Virus record (IMG/VR): IMGVR_UViG_3300009320_000041
Span: 1 to 41,684 of that record
Source: a virus
DNA length: 41,684 nucleotides
Direction: 5' to 3' (one strand)
Shown piece by piece: positions 24,335 to 30,790 of this stretch. How positions within the stretch are numbered: the first letter of the stretch is position 1; each line of letters begins with the position of its first letter. The position numbers were made by a program, and so were the translations under genes. The notes beneath the pieces are model-generated. The model was given only the letters and a program-made list of their open reading frames with translations. It searched no databases and was not told where the DNA came from.

Positions 24335-24428
24335 TGCAAGCACCGTATCCGCATTGCTTACAACTTACGCAACCAGATTCATATATTAGGTATGAACCGC
24401 ACAATGGACACCTTTTTTTATCTAACAT
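24327..24428 (-). CDS. Zinc-ribbon micro-protein (33 aa), like the end of class II ribonucleotide reductase
   Basis: MLDKKRCPLCGSYLIYESGC with a second CxxC pair (VSCKQCGYGACSG). The pattern closely resembles the C-terminal zinc ribbon of B12-dependent ribonucleotide reductases. It has no SD, but a two-part promoter lies at 24432-24455, so it is nearly leaderless. Could be a stand-alone module that acts on a host enzyme, or just a generic zinc ribbon. Confidence 0.6.
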   Translation of the reverse strand: MLDKKRCPLCGSYLIYESGCVSCKQCGYGACSG

Positions 24429-24431
24429 GAT

Positions 24432-24455
24432 TACATATACGATAGCATATATAAA
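24432..24455 (-). promoter_or_regulatory. Two-part promoter before the zinc-ribbon micro-protein group
   Basis: Minus strand: TTTATATA (24455-24448), 7-bp spacer, GTATATGTA (24440-24432), then ATG at 24428. Same layout as the other promoters of this family. RNA would start at or just beside the ATG. Confidence 0.6.
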
Positions 24456-24480
24456 TATTTTTCTACATTTTCTTTTATTT

Positions 24481-25428
24481 TTAGGAACTTTTATCTTTTG
24501 TACAAGTCCATCTTAAACAATTTCCCATAAGATATTTGTTTACTTCTTTTCCAAACATTCTGTTAAATTCCATTTGTACGCTGTCGTTTGTAGGAAGTCT
24601 TAAGTCATCATCTTCTTTTGCAAATATATCTTTTTTCAGTACTTCTTCATAGTTTTCTTTATTATACTCTCCTCCTAGTATTCTGTTAAACTGTACAAGA
24701 CTGTTATATCTCTCAACTGTCTCTAAATTTATATCTGTGAAATTACATTTTTCTAGATATTTTCTTAGAGTTTTTGGAGAATAATAGTAATAGTGATTTG
24801 GATCATAGTGGAATCTCTTTATTGTTTCGTTATTAAATTTACTAATCCTCCAGTCATCTTGATTTGGAACTTCACCTAAGAATTTACCGTCTTCTTTTAA
24901 TGATGAATTTATAGATTTTATAACTGACATTGGACAATATACGTGTTCCATAGTATGGAAAGTTACAACTAAATCAAACTCGTCTTTAATTCCTAAATCT
25001 TCTATTGGTTCGGTGTAAACTTTGAATCCAAGATTCTTAGAAAAATCAGAGTAGCTTTTAGTTAATTCTATTCCTGAAACGTTTGCTCCTTCATTTTTCA
25101 TAACTTCTAGAAAATAACCAGATGATGATCCAATTTCTAGTATCTTCTTTCCTTTTATATCCCCATATCTTTTTTTTATAAATTCTATTCTTTCTTTGCA
25201 GTCATTTCTAGTAACTGGATCATTGAATAACTCTTCTGGAGTTTGTTCTGGCAATTCATCTACTTTTCTGTAGTCATCCCTGTAAAAGTCTTCCATTTCC
25301 TTTTTTGTCTTTTTTATCTCTAAAAAAACTAAGTTACATTTTTTACACTTAAGTATGTTATTTTCTTCAAATCTAGTTTTATCCCATATTAATTCATTTT
25401 CTTCTGATTCACAGAGATTACATTTCAT
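24481..25428 (-). CDS. SAM methyltransferase with N-terminal zinc site (sugar C-methyltransferase-like)
   Basis: A protein of 315 residues. N-terminal zinc site: CNLC (3-6) and CKKC (28-31). Class I methyltransferase core: GKKILEIGSSSGYFLEVMKN (SAM loop), then DEFDLVVTFHTMEHV and GKFLGEVPNQDD. This arrangement is that of NDP-sugar C-methyltransferases and related glycan methylases. The C-terminal 80 residues differ from that family's usual C-terminal domain, and no nucleotide-sugar motif is obvious. It may modify surface glycans of cell or virion. SD GGTGAATTATA. Confidence 0.72.
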   Translation of the reverse strand: MKCNLCESEENELIWDKTRFEENNILKCKKCNLVFLEIKKTKKEMEDFYRDDYRKVDELPEQTPEELFNDPVTRNDCKERIEFIKKRYGDIKGKKILEIGSSSGYFLEVMKNEGANVSGIELTKSYSDFSKNLGFKVYTEPIEDLGIKDEFDLVVTFHTMEHVYCPMSVIKSINSSLKEDGKFLGEVPNQDDWRISKFNNETIKRFHYDPNHYYYYSPKTLRKYLEKCNFTDINLETVERYNSLVQFNRILGGEYNKENYEEVLKKDIFAKEDDDLRLPTNDSVQMEFNRMFGKEVNKYLMGNCLRWTCTKDKSS

Positions 25429-25438
25429 TATAATTCAC

Positions 25439-25603
25439 CTATTTCAACTTTTTAACTTCTTTTTGAGACTTAATGCAAAATGGATCTCTAAATATTAAAG
25501 GTATTTTAGAATCGCATTTTCCTTCATACAAGCACATTTTATATAAAAATATCTTCTTATAAGCAACAACTCCTGATCTTTTACCTAGATAGTAACATTT
25601 CAT
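25439..25603 (-). CDS. Small Cys-containing protein (54 aa)
   Basis: Starts MKCYYLGKRSGVVAYKKIF with AGGAG seven nt upstream and ATGA overlap with the nuclease stop. Four cysteines at about 3, 24, 30 and 43 could bind one zinc ion. Its first residues resemble the zinc-ribbon protein at 24051-24203. Function unknown. Confidence 0.55.
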   Translation of the reverse strand: MKCYYLGKRSGVVAYKKIFLYKMCLYEGKCDSKIPLIFRDPFCIKSQKEVKKLK

Positions 25604-26082
25604 AATAATTCTCCTAACCAATAAAAATGTTTTAGTTTTACTGATTCCCATTCATTTAAGATTATCCTAAAGTTATTAGAAAATAGAAGTGGATTTTTTA
25701 AGAACTTAAAAGCTAATCTTGTTGAGCTTGTTATACCGAAAGTTTTCTTAGAGTTATTCCATCTGAAGAATAAAATAGACGGACTAGATAGTGCTTCTCT
25801 TTCTGTTTGTTCTATCCAGTCCCATAGTTCTGATTTTTTACTCGTTAGGTCACCAATTTTTATAGGATTTTTTCTTATTTTACATTCTACTACTACGTCT
25901 TTGTAATCTTCTGCTTCTGAGAAAACATCTCCTTTTAGTGTTCTTGTTTTAAAAGAAGTAGAAAATCCACCTGACATTGGTACTCTTAGAAATTCTTTTC
26001 CTGTTAGTTTAGATAGTCTCTTGGCAATTTCTCTTTCGAATTTCTTTCCTTTCTTTATGCTATTGGTCATTATCTTCATCAT
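25600..26082 (-). CDS. PD-(D/E)XK nuclease-like protein (Holliday-junction-resolvase-type)
   Basis: The core has KKGKKFEREIAKRLSKLTG with the first Glu, then LKGDVFSEAEDYKDVVVECK giving D and E-x-K, as in archaeal Hjc and phage resolvase-type nucleases. Later WIEQTEREALSSPSILFFRW matches the usual helix and strand after the active site. Start is uncertain among ATGs at 26133, 26082, 26079 and 26070; I favour 26082 to 26070, where the upstream gene ends. Expected role: cutting branched DNA during replication or packaging. Confidence 0.7.
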   Translation of the reverse strand: MMKIMTNSIKKGKKFEREIAKRLSKLTGKEFLRVPMSGGFSTSFKTRTLKGDVFSEAEDYKDVVVECKIRKNPIKIGDLTSKKSELWDWIEQTEREALSSPSILFFRWNNSKKTFGITSSTRLAFKFLKNPLLFSNNFRIILNEWESVKLKHFYWLGELL

Positions 26083-26311
26083 TATGTATTTTAATGCGAC
26101 CTCTGTCATCCAGTTTAAAATCTTGTTCTTCATTTATTCCTGTATGCCTATGTAATGTTCCGTCTGATTTTATTGAAATTAGATTACCATCTTTGATTAT
26201 CTCTCCATACTCATCGACAACGCTTAGAGTAATGCCAAAAACAGTATGACTTAAAGATAATCTTACTATTTTCTCTTTACTTTCCTCCTCTTCGTATATT
26301 TCTAATTCCAT
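26060..26311 (-). CDS. Small acidic protein, unknown (83 aa)
   Basis: Begins MELEIYEEEESKEKIVRLSL and contains a beta-rich middle (FGITLSVVDEYGEIIKDGNL) before HRHTGINEEQDFKLDD. Start has AGGTAAAAAC as SD. It overlaps the nuclease gene. No recognised domain; the composition suggests a partner or inhibitor protein. Confidence 0.55.
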   Translation of the reverse strand: MELEIYEEEESKEKIVRLSLSHTVFGITLSVVDEYGEIIKDGNLISIKSDGTLHRHTGINEEQDFKLDDRGRIKIHNDEDNDQ

Positions 26312-26315
26312 GTTT

Positions 26316-26543
26316 TTACCTGTTCTTCTTCTTTGTCTTTTTTAACATCTTTTTCAACTGTTGGTCAACTAAATCATCTTTCTTAGCTCCGCTCCATAGA
26401 AAAGCTGATACTGCAAATAGAACTAATATTGGTAATCCTGTGCATATTAGCATATATCCTAATAACAATGATCCTAGTAAAATCAATAATCCTACTACTG
26501 CGAAAGCAATAGCGACTAATCTTTTTGGGTTTTTCCAATTCAT
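26316..26543 (-). CDS. Two-helix membrane protein (75 aa)
   Basis: Helices at about residues 9-30 (VAIAFAVVGLLILLGSLLLG) and 31-50 (LICTGLPILVLFAVSAFLW), then a basic tail (KKMLKKTKKKNR). SD GAGGTGAAACT. Holin-like in size and topology, but it is in the early region, so another membrane role (exclusion, host takeover) is as likely. It is preceded by the structured noncoding island. Confidence 0.6.
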   Translation of the reverse strand: MNWKNPKRLVAIAFAVVGLLILLGSLLLGYMLICTGLPILVLFAVSAFLWSGAKKDDLVDQQLKKMLKKTKKKNR

Positions 26544-26885
26544 AGTTTCACCTCATTTAACCACGATCCAGAAGAGAGACGGCACTATGAATTATGACGA
26601 TCATGTGAGATATAACCATAGTGCTCAACTGAATCGTTTTAGTTTTGAGTCAGATATAGCGAACTAATCACCCCACATCGGACCGAGATTTTAGTTAATT
26701 CTAACACCATCAGCCCCATAAGGGCCGATTGAAAAGAGCTATTTTCCCGATTGTTTGGTGTTACTTGGAATTTTTGTGGTCTTTTACAATGACACAAAAA
26801 GACCAAACAATCGTATAGAAATGATGAATCACTTGGGGGTGAAAACATCACGCTCATTCAAACTATTTAATCTGTCAAAGACAGA
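26544..26885. other. Structured noncoding island (~340 bp)
   Basis: No convincing gene. Inverted repeats: GGCACTATG/CATAGTGC (26581-26624) with an inner ATGA/TCAT; CCC-ATAA-GGG near 26714-26723; CGATTGTTTGGT/ACCAAACAATCG (26748-26813), enclosing GGTCTTTT/AAAAGACC (26778-26804), with the outer and inner arms overlapping so that two folds compete; TCACCCC/GGGGTGA (26668-26842) closing the region; and TCTGTC-AAA-GACAGA (26870-26884) right after the upstream stop. The composition looks more GC-rich than the surroundings. It could be a structured RNA, an origin of replication or a packaging site. Confidence 0.5.
26870..26884 (-). terminator. Hairpin just after the 78-aa gene
   Basis: A perfect 6-bp stem (TCTGTC/GACAGA) with 3-nt loop begins 1 base after the stop codon. 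No long T-run follows, so it may stabilise the RNA end or be part of the structured island. Confidence 0.4.
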
Positions 26886-27122
26886 CTATTTCCCACTCTT
26901 AGAATCTTTCTTCTTAGAGTCTTGAGTTTCTACTTCCATTATTTCGTTAAAGTCATCTGGATTAAGTTTTACTGGTTTCTTGAATCCATGTTCTCTTCCT
27001 AACAGTTGCAAGTAAGTTTGCAAGTCTCTATTTACTACGTTGTATAGATAGTTTATTTCTGTCAATCTATTCAACCTAAAATCCAATTCTCTTTTTTCAG
27101 TCTTATTCAATTTTTTCTTCAT
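26886..27122 (-). CDS. Small helical protein, unknown (78 aa)
   Basis: Begins MKKKLNKTEKRELDFRLNRL and continues helical (TEINYLYNVVNRDLQTYLQL) to a charged end (DSKKKDSKSGK). It overlaps the HTH regulator gene by 20 bp and has the SD GGTGAAAGAAA. It could be a partner of that regulator. Not recognised. Confidence 0.6.
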   Translation of the reverse strand: MKKKLNKTEKRELDFRLNRLTEINYLYNVVNRDLQTYLQLLGREHGFKKPVKLNPDDFNEIMEVETQDSKKKDSKSGK

Positions 27123-27495
27123 TTTCTTTCACCTTTTTCCATCTCCTCTTATGAGATTCAGATATAATTTGATTCTTATGAACTCTCTTTATTAGTCCTT
27201 TTTCTTCTAACTCTCTTCTGTATTTTCTAATAGTTATACAAGATAATTTTACTTTCTTAGATAGTTCAACACTCGATAGATATGGGTCTTCTAGTAAGAA
27301 TTTTACTATAAGTCTTCTTCTTTCTTTTGTTTTTACATTCCATCTATCCTGTTTTGTTAGTGTTTTTATCCCGAATCTTCTAAGCCAGAAGCTAATACTT
27401 GGAGGACTTCTCTTTAGTATTTTACTGATCTCACTTAGAGTAAGACCATTGGAATACATCTCTATCATTTGTGCTTTTTCTTCTTCAGTTATCAT
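27103..27495 (-). CDS. Helix-turn-helix regulator with two DNA-binding units
   Basis: A protein of 130 residues from ATG 27495. Residues 1-45 form an HTH like those of homeodomain-type resolvases and regulators (EEEKAQMIEMYSNGLTLSEI, LKRSPPSISFWLRRFG). Residues 60-115 form a winged helix (RLIVKFLLEDPYLSSVELSK, ITIRKYRRELEEKGLIKRVH). The TATA box lies about 28 bp upstream, so the RNA is nearly leaderless, with GTGAT present in the DNA. Likely controls transcription of the early operon; no operator is proven. Confidence 0.7.
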   Translation of the reverse strand: MITEEEKAQMIEMYSNGLTLSEISKILKRSPPSISFWLRRFGIKTLTKQDRWNVKTKERRRLIVKFLLEDPYLSSVELSKKVKLSCITIRKYRRELEEKGLIKRVHKNQIISESHKRRWKKVKENEEKIE

Positions 27496-27503
27496 ATTAA
27501 TCA

Positions 27504-27527
27504 CTTTTATATCTATATATTTATAAA
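27504..27527 (-). promoter_or_regulatory. Two-part promoter before the HTH regulator
   Basis: Minus strand TTTATAAA (27527-27520), 7-bp spacer, ATATAAAAG (27512-27504), a weaker copy of the second box. Predicted RNA start is around 27497, two bases before the ATG. Confidence 0.55.
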
Positions 27528-27532
27528 TCTAT

Positions 27533-28237
27533 CTATACCTTCTTAAATAGTCTAATGTTAAGACCTTCTATTTCATTCATATATTTCTTTTCCTTCTCTG
27601 TTAATTTTACTTTCTTTGAGAATACTTGTTTACATCCTAGTCCTTCGAAAACTCTCTTGTAGTTTCTTCCGAATAATCTGGTTGAATTTGGTGGTACTTC
27701 TTCTGATTCTACCGTATATATGTACTTTTTTGATATTCTTACCATTTCTTTGAATACTTCTTTAGACGTTGGATGTATGTGCATTAAAACTGCCATTGAG
27801 AAGACTATATCATATGAATTATCTTTCATCTTTGGTAGTAATTTTTCGGCTCTTCCAGTATATATTTTGCTATTTTTTAATGATTTATAGTGTTTTCTTA
27901 GCTTTCTTACTGCATTTTTGCTTATTTCTAATCCGTCTACATCAAAACCTAGTTTCTTTAGAACATGTATATTTGTACCAACATTGCATCCAATTTCTAT
28001 TAGTTTTCCTTTTCTTACGTATCTTCTAAGTTTCTTTCCTACGTAAGTTATTGGTCTTAAGTCTTTTTTTAGATATTCCTCTGGCATATTCATAATGTCT
28101 TTTTCTGCTTTCTTCTCCCAGTATTTATAACAGTCTTTTCTTTTCATTAACCACGGAGTTACTATTCCAAGTTCGTTTAAAAGTTTGTTTGGATAAACGA
28201 ACAAATTTGCTAAAAATCTATTTATTCTACTTCTCAT
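27533..28237 (-). CDS. Class I SAM-dependent methyltransferase
   Basis: A protein of 234 residues. Core motifs: GKLIEIGCNVGTNIHVLKKL (SAM loop), VDGLEISKNAVRKLRKHYKS (acid loop) and MKDNSYDIVFSMAVLMHIHP (post-II). The substrate is not clear; the MHIHP loop is typical for small-molecule or sugar methylases. It follows the formyltransferase gene with SD GGTGAAATGAT, so the two may modify the same glycan. Confidence 0.75.
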   Translation of the reverse strand: MRSRINRFLANLFVYPNKLLNELGIVTPWLMKRKDCYKYWEKKAEKDIMNMPEEYLKKDLRPITYVGKKLRRYVRKGKLIEIGCNVGTNIHVLKKLGFDVDGLEISKNAVRKLRKHYKSLKNSKIYTGRAEKLLPKMKDNSYDIVFSMAVLMHIHPTSKEVFKEMVRISKKYIYTVESEEVPPNSTRLFGRNYKRVFEGLGCKQVFSKKVKLTEKEKKYMNEIEGLNIRLFKKV

Positions 28238-28249
28238 ATCATTTCACCT

Positions 28250-28783
28250 TTAATTTGATTCCTTCTTTAATATGTAATATATTTTATTCTGCTCTTTTCT
28301 TCTTTCTTTTATTTCTGGTATTTCTCTATATTTTTTGTCGTATTCTCTCTTTTTCTTTTTTACTTCTGGTTTTCGATTATACCTTCTATTTATTTCTCTC
28401 ATTTCATCTATTAGTTCATGTCCTTCTAGAGTGAAATAATTTTGGTAGTATATATCTCCAGAATCAACTTTATCTTCTATTTCAAATAGTGTAATGAACA
28501 TTTCATCTTCTCCTGCTAGAACTCTCCATGTCATTGGAGACCAACCTTTACCTTCTGGCAGAGCACTTCCATGTACTACTAGATTATGTTTGTTTTTTTC
28601 TAATATTTCTTTTGGAACCATTTTTTCACAACTTAGAAATATTGCTACATCTCCTTCTTTAATTTCCTCGTGTTCTCTGCAGAAATATACCTTTTCTCCT
28701 AGTTTTCTTATTTCTGATATTAATTCATGTCTGTATTTATTCATCCAACTTTTATGATTATCCACAACAATTGCTATTTTCAT
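28250..28783 (-). CDS. Formyltransferase-like enzyme with basic repeat tail
   Basis: A protein of 177 residues from ATG 28783 (GGTGAATTA SD). Residues 1-60 are a Rossmann-like start (MKIAIVVDNHKSWMNKYRHE). The active region has LVVHGSALPEGKGWSPMTWR and FEIEDKVDSGDIYYQNYFTL, typical of sugar N-formyltransferases of surface polysaccharide pathways. The Asn of the classical N-x-H motif is Val here, as in part of that family, and H and D remain. The last 50 residues are not a normal formyltransferase C-domain but two copies of a basic PEVKKKKREYDKKY-like repeat. Confidence 0.7.
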   Translation of the reverse strand: MKIAIVVDNHKSWMNKYRHELISEIRKLGEKVYFCREHEEIKEGDVAIFLSCEKMVPKEILEKNKHNLVVHGSALPEGKGWSPMTWRVLAGEDEMFITLFEIEDKVDSGDIYYQNYFTLEGHELIDEMREINRRYNRKPEVKKKKREYDKKYREIPEIKERRKEQNKIYYILKKESN

Positions 28784-28787
28784 TAAT

Positions 28788-29027
28788 TCACCTTTCATGT
28801 GACAAAATAAACATACTTCCTAGATATATATAATAAATAAATGATGGAATTAACACTATAAAAACCCATATAATTAAAGCCAATATTGATAATAATTTAA
28901 TAAAATACTTTAGATTACGTTCATGGGAAGACCTCAATCTTTTTGTTACTGGTAAGACAGTTAATATTGGCATAAGAATAAAATTGTGTAAACCAATAAC
29001 TTTGTCTAGGTAATATGAATTTCTCAT
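28788..29027 (-). CDS. Membrane protein, unknown (79 aa)
   Basis: Begins MRNSYYLDKVIGLHNFILMP. Hydrophobic helix at residues 12-28 and a longer one at 43-75 (FIKLLSILALIIWVFIVLIP). ATGA overlap with the SWIM-finger gene. Function unknown; it lies beside the glycan-modifying genes. Confidence 0.6.
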   Translation of the reverse strand: MRNSYYLDKVIGLHNFILMPILTVLPVTKRLRSSHERNLKYFIKLLSILALIIWVFIVLIPSFIYYIYLGSMFILSHER

Positions 29028-29221
29028 ATTGATATACCTCTAATAAAATCTTTACAAGCTAAGTAAGTCTTAATGTGTTTGCATTTAAAATCTTTTTTCT
29101 TATATCCATGTACACTAAAACCTATGCAATTACACGTATTATTATCTGTATCTATGTGGTACTCTTTGTCTTCGTGAGTATATACTGTATAACCGTTTAG
29201 TTTTTCTTCGTCAAATTTCAT
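29024..29221 (-). CDS. SWIM-type zinc finger protein (65 aa)
   Basis: The SWIM pattern CxCx(n)CxH is present as CNCIGFSVHGYKKKDFKCKH, with the metal ligands at about 30, 32, 47 and 49. Archaeal SWIM proteins act with Rad51-like recombination factors or as DNA and protein binding modules. It overlaps its neighbours by TAATG and ATGA, so it belongs to the early operon. Confidence 0.8.
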   Translation of the reverse strand: MKFDEEKLNGYTVYTHEDKEYHIDTDNNTCNCIGFSVHGYKKKDFKCKHIKTYLACKDFIRGISI

Positions 29222-29550
29222 TAGAGCACCTTCACAAATTTTATAGGGAGTGGATAGTTTTCCTCCTTTTCAAACTGACTTCTTTTACTTTCTGACTTTA
29301 CGATCTCCACTATATAACCCTTACTTATGTTTACAATATCGCATCTTTTTCTGAATGGTTTCTCCATTACTGCTTCAGTTATGAAGTTCTCTCCTTTTTT
29401 TAATAGATTCCAAGAATACAAAAACTTAGATTTTTCGTGTTCATAGGAATTGGCTGTTGATAAACGTATGCAATTCATGTGTATTCTACTCTGGTGTTCG
29501 AATAGCATTTTGGTTTCGTATTGTTTTCTATTTCTTTGATTGTAGTTCAT
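29221..29550 (-). CDS. CoiA/VRR-like PD-(D/E)XK nuclease candidate
   Basis: A protein of 109 residues. EHEKSKFLYSWNLLKKGENF is the first helix with its Glu, then ITEAVMEKPFRKRCDIVNIS (Asp) and GYIVEIVKSESKRSQF (E-x-x-K followed by Ser-rich part), the arrangement of CoiA-type nucleases. The Lys is one place later than in the standard E-x-K, so activity needs testing. Coupled by ATGA to the upstream gene. Confidence 0.6.
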   Translation of the reverse strand: MNYNQRNRKQYETKMLFEHQSRIHMNCIRLSTANSYEHEKSKFLYSWNLLKKGENFITEAVMEKPFRKRCDIVNISKGYIVEIVKSESKRSQFEKEENYPLPIKFVKVL

Positions 29551-29840
29551 TCTTTAGTTTCCTCTTTATATATCTCTATCCAAGTTTCTAAAGGTAAAAA
29601 TACTTCTCCGTAGTCATCTATCCATGTCCACCAACCACCAGCTAATTCCATTGTTTCTTTAATTTCCATAAGTTTTGATGCTGGAATAGTTCCTTGTCCC
29701 CATTTTATTGGTACTAACGGATCTTTATTTATCCATTCCCAAAGAGAATACTCAAATCTATCCAACCACTGAGCACAATAATATTTTTCTGATATATCCT
29801 GCATCATTAGTTCTCTTAATTTCCATATTGGATTGTTCAT
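29547..29840 (-). CDS. Trp-rich protein, unknown (97 aa)
   Basis: Begins MNNPIWKLRELMMQDISEKY; later LEWINKDPL-like segment and MELAGGWWTWIDDYGEVFLP. Eight or more tryptophans. No signal or membrane helix. It sits between an OB-fold protein and a nuclease, with ATGA overlaps at both ends. Possibly a replication accessory protein. Confidence 0.6.
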   Translation of the reverse strand: MNNPIWKLRELMMQDISEKYYCAQWLDRFEYSLWEWINKDPLVPIKWGQGTIPASKLMEIKETMELAGGWWTWIDDYGEVFLPLETWIEIYKEETKE

Positions 29841-30304
29841 AAAAACGCCTCTATTTTCCTAGAGCTTAGAGCTACATCATTTTCAAGTTGATCTGCCATT
29901 TTAGTAATTATTTTAAAATCGTTTTCCCATTCTTCACCAAGAGAAGTTACACCCCTGTTTGCTAGAATTTGGACGTAAACTTCCATTGCTCTTCCTAATG
30001 CCCATTTTCTGTCTTTAGCATCCCAGTATTCTTGACTTGGTCTTTCTTGTGGTTTTTTAGTTTCTTTAGATTCTTCTGCTAGTTCGTTTCCTTTCATTAT
30101 GTTTACTATGTTTTTGAACTTATTGTCTTTACTAAATTTGTATTGTACCCAAACATAGTCTCCTTCTTTATATCCTTCAAACTTTTTGAAAGTGCTTATT
30201 TTCTCTCCGTTAATAGTTATTACTGTCAGTTTTTTAGTACCATATTCTGTTTCTTTTTCAGCTTGATATATTTCTTCTATTTTACCTTTTATTTGTAGAT
30301 TCAT
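29837..30304 (-). CDS. OB-fold protein, possible single-stranded DNA-binding protein
   Basis: A protein of 155 residues. Residues 1-70 look like an OB fold (MNLQIKGKIEEIYQAEKETE, KKLTVITINGEKISTFKK, KEGDYVWVQYKFSKDNKFKN), followed by a linker and a helical C-terminal domain (DRKWALGRAMEVYVQILANR). Archaeal viruses often use such proteins to coat single-stranded DNA. It is in the early operon beside two nuclease-like genes. Domain assignment by pattern only. Confidence 0.6.
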   Translation of the reverse strand: MNLQIKGKIEEIYQAEKETEYGTKKLTVITINGEKISTFKKFEGYKEGDYVWVQYKFSKDNKFKNIVNIMKGNELAEESKETKKPQERPSQEYWDAKDRKWALGRAMEVYVQILANRGVTSLGEEWENDFKIITKMADQLENDVALSSRKIEAFL

Positions 30305-30305
30305 T

Positions 30306-30428
30306 TTACCAACTCACTCCTTTTCCTATTTCTAAGGTAGTACATCTAATACAAACAGGTTTTTCTTTTGGTACGTTATACTTATCTCCTTCTGGAACCC
30401 AACCAAGACATTCAGAACAAATTCTCAT
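30306..30428 (-). CDS. Zinc-ribbon micro-protein (40 aa)
   Basis: MRICSECLGWVPEGDKYNVP followed by KPVCIRCTTLEIGKG: two CxxC knuckles about 20 residues apart. SD AAGGTGAAAAT and a two-part promoter at 30447-30470 give it a leader of about 12 nt. First gene after that promoter, so it is a candidate early protein. A longer GTG-started form would run through the promoter and is unlikely. Confidence 0.68.
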   Translation of the reverse strand: MRICSECLGWVPEGDKYNVPKEKPVCIRCTTLEIGKGVSW

Positions 30429-30446
30429 ATTTTCACCTTGTAATAT

Positions 30447-30475
30447 ACTATATACGAATACCTTTATAAAGGTAT
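30447..30475 (-). promoter_or_regulatory. Two-part promoter with 18-bp palindrome
   Basis: Minus strand TTTATAAA (30470-30463), 7-bp spacer, GTATATAGT (30455-30447). The TATA box is the centre of a perfect palindrome ATACCTTTATAAAGGTAT (30458-30475), so it may also bind a dimeric repressor. RNA start predicted at 30440. Confidence 0.68.
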
Positions 30476-30511
30476 CTCCTAAGATTACACAAATAATTAA
30501 TAGGTTACAAA

Positions 30512-30562
30512 CTATTTTTGGTTCACACACTTAATATAGTTTTCAAATGTCCTCTGGTTCAT
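30512..30562 (-). CDS. Leaderless 16-aa micro-ORF between tandem promoters
   Basis: MNQRTFENYIKCVNQK, ATG exactly 30 nt after the beginning of the TATA box at 30585-30592. Could be a leader peptide or chance. It ends well before the next promoter. Real translation is unproven. Confidence 0.3.
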   Translation of the reverse strand: MNQRTFENYIKCVNQK

Positions 30563-30568
30563 ATATTT

Positions 30569-30592
30569 TCTATATACCTATATGTTTATAAA
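30569..30592 (-). promoter_or_regulatory. Two-part promoter, upstream of the tandem pair
   Basis: Minus strand TTTATAAA (30592-30585), 7-bp spacer, GTATATAGA (30577-30569). Shares TTTATAAAGGTAT (plus strand) with the promoter 122 bp downstream. Its transcript would start on the ATG of a 16-codon ORF. Confidence 0.62.
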
Positions 30593-30610
30593 GGTATCGC
30601 TTTTATTTAT

Positions 30611-30790
30611 TCAATCAACTCCGTATATCTTTTCCATAATTTTTTTATCTCCTAATCCTCTTAAATATCCTATTTTCCAAGCTCTATTTACATTTTTTTC
30701 TTTACTACATCTTCCACATTTTATTGCTCTTTCTGATCTTCCTTGTATTGGAATATTACACCAAACACATAAGTTAATTATCTTCATCAT
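30611..30790 (-). CDS. Zinc-ribbon protein (59 aa)
   Basis: MMKIINLCVWCNIPIQGRSE, then IKCGRCSKEKNVNRAW: CxxC at 8-11 and 25-28, then a basic helix (WKIGYLRGLGDKKIMEKI). The start directly follows the previous stop (TAA then ATG), with AAAGG in the end of that gene as SD; the second ATG at 30787 is equally possible. Likely nucleic-acid or protein binding. Confidence 0.65.
   Translation of the reverse strand: MMKIINLCVWCNIPIQGRSERAIKCGRCSKEKNVNRAWKIGYLRGLGDKKIMEKIYGVD

Noticed and set aside
26440-26667. Rightward 75-codon frame over the membrane protein gene and structured island
   Set aside because: It is antisense to a better-supported gene with a good SD, has no SD of its own and runs into inverted repeats.
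26639-26857. Leftward 72-codon frame inside the structured island
   Set aside because: No SD, odd composition and it crosses all hairpins; best explained as chance.
26544-26885. tRNA or C/D-box RNA in the structured island
   Set aside because: No T-loop GTTCRANNC with a matching acceptor stem, and C/D-like boxes are not spaced correctly or closed by a stem.
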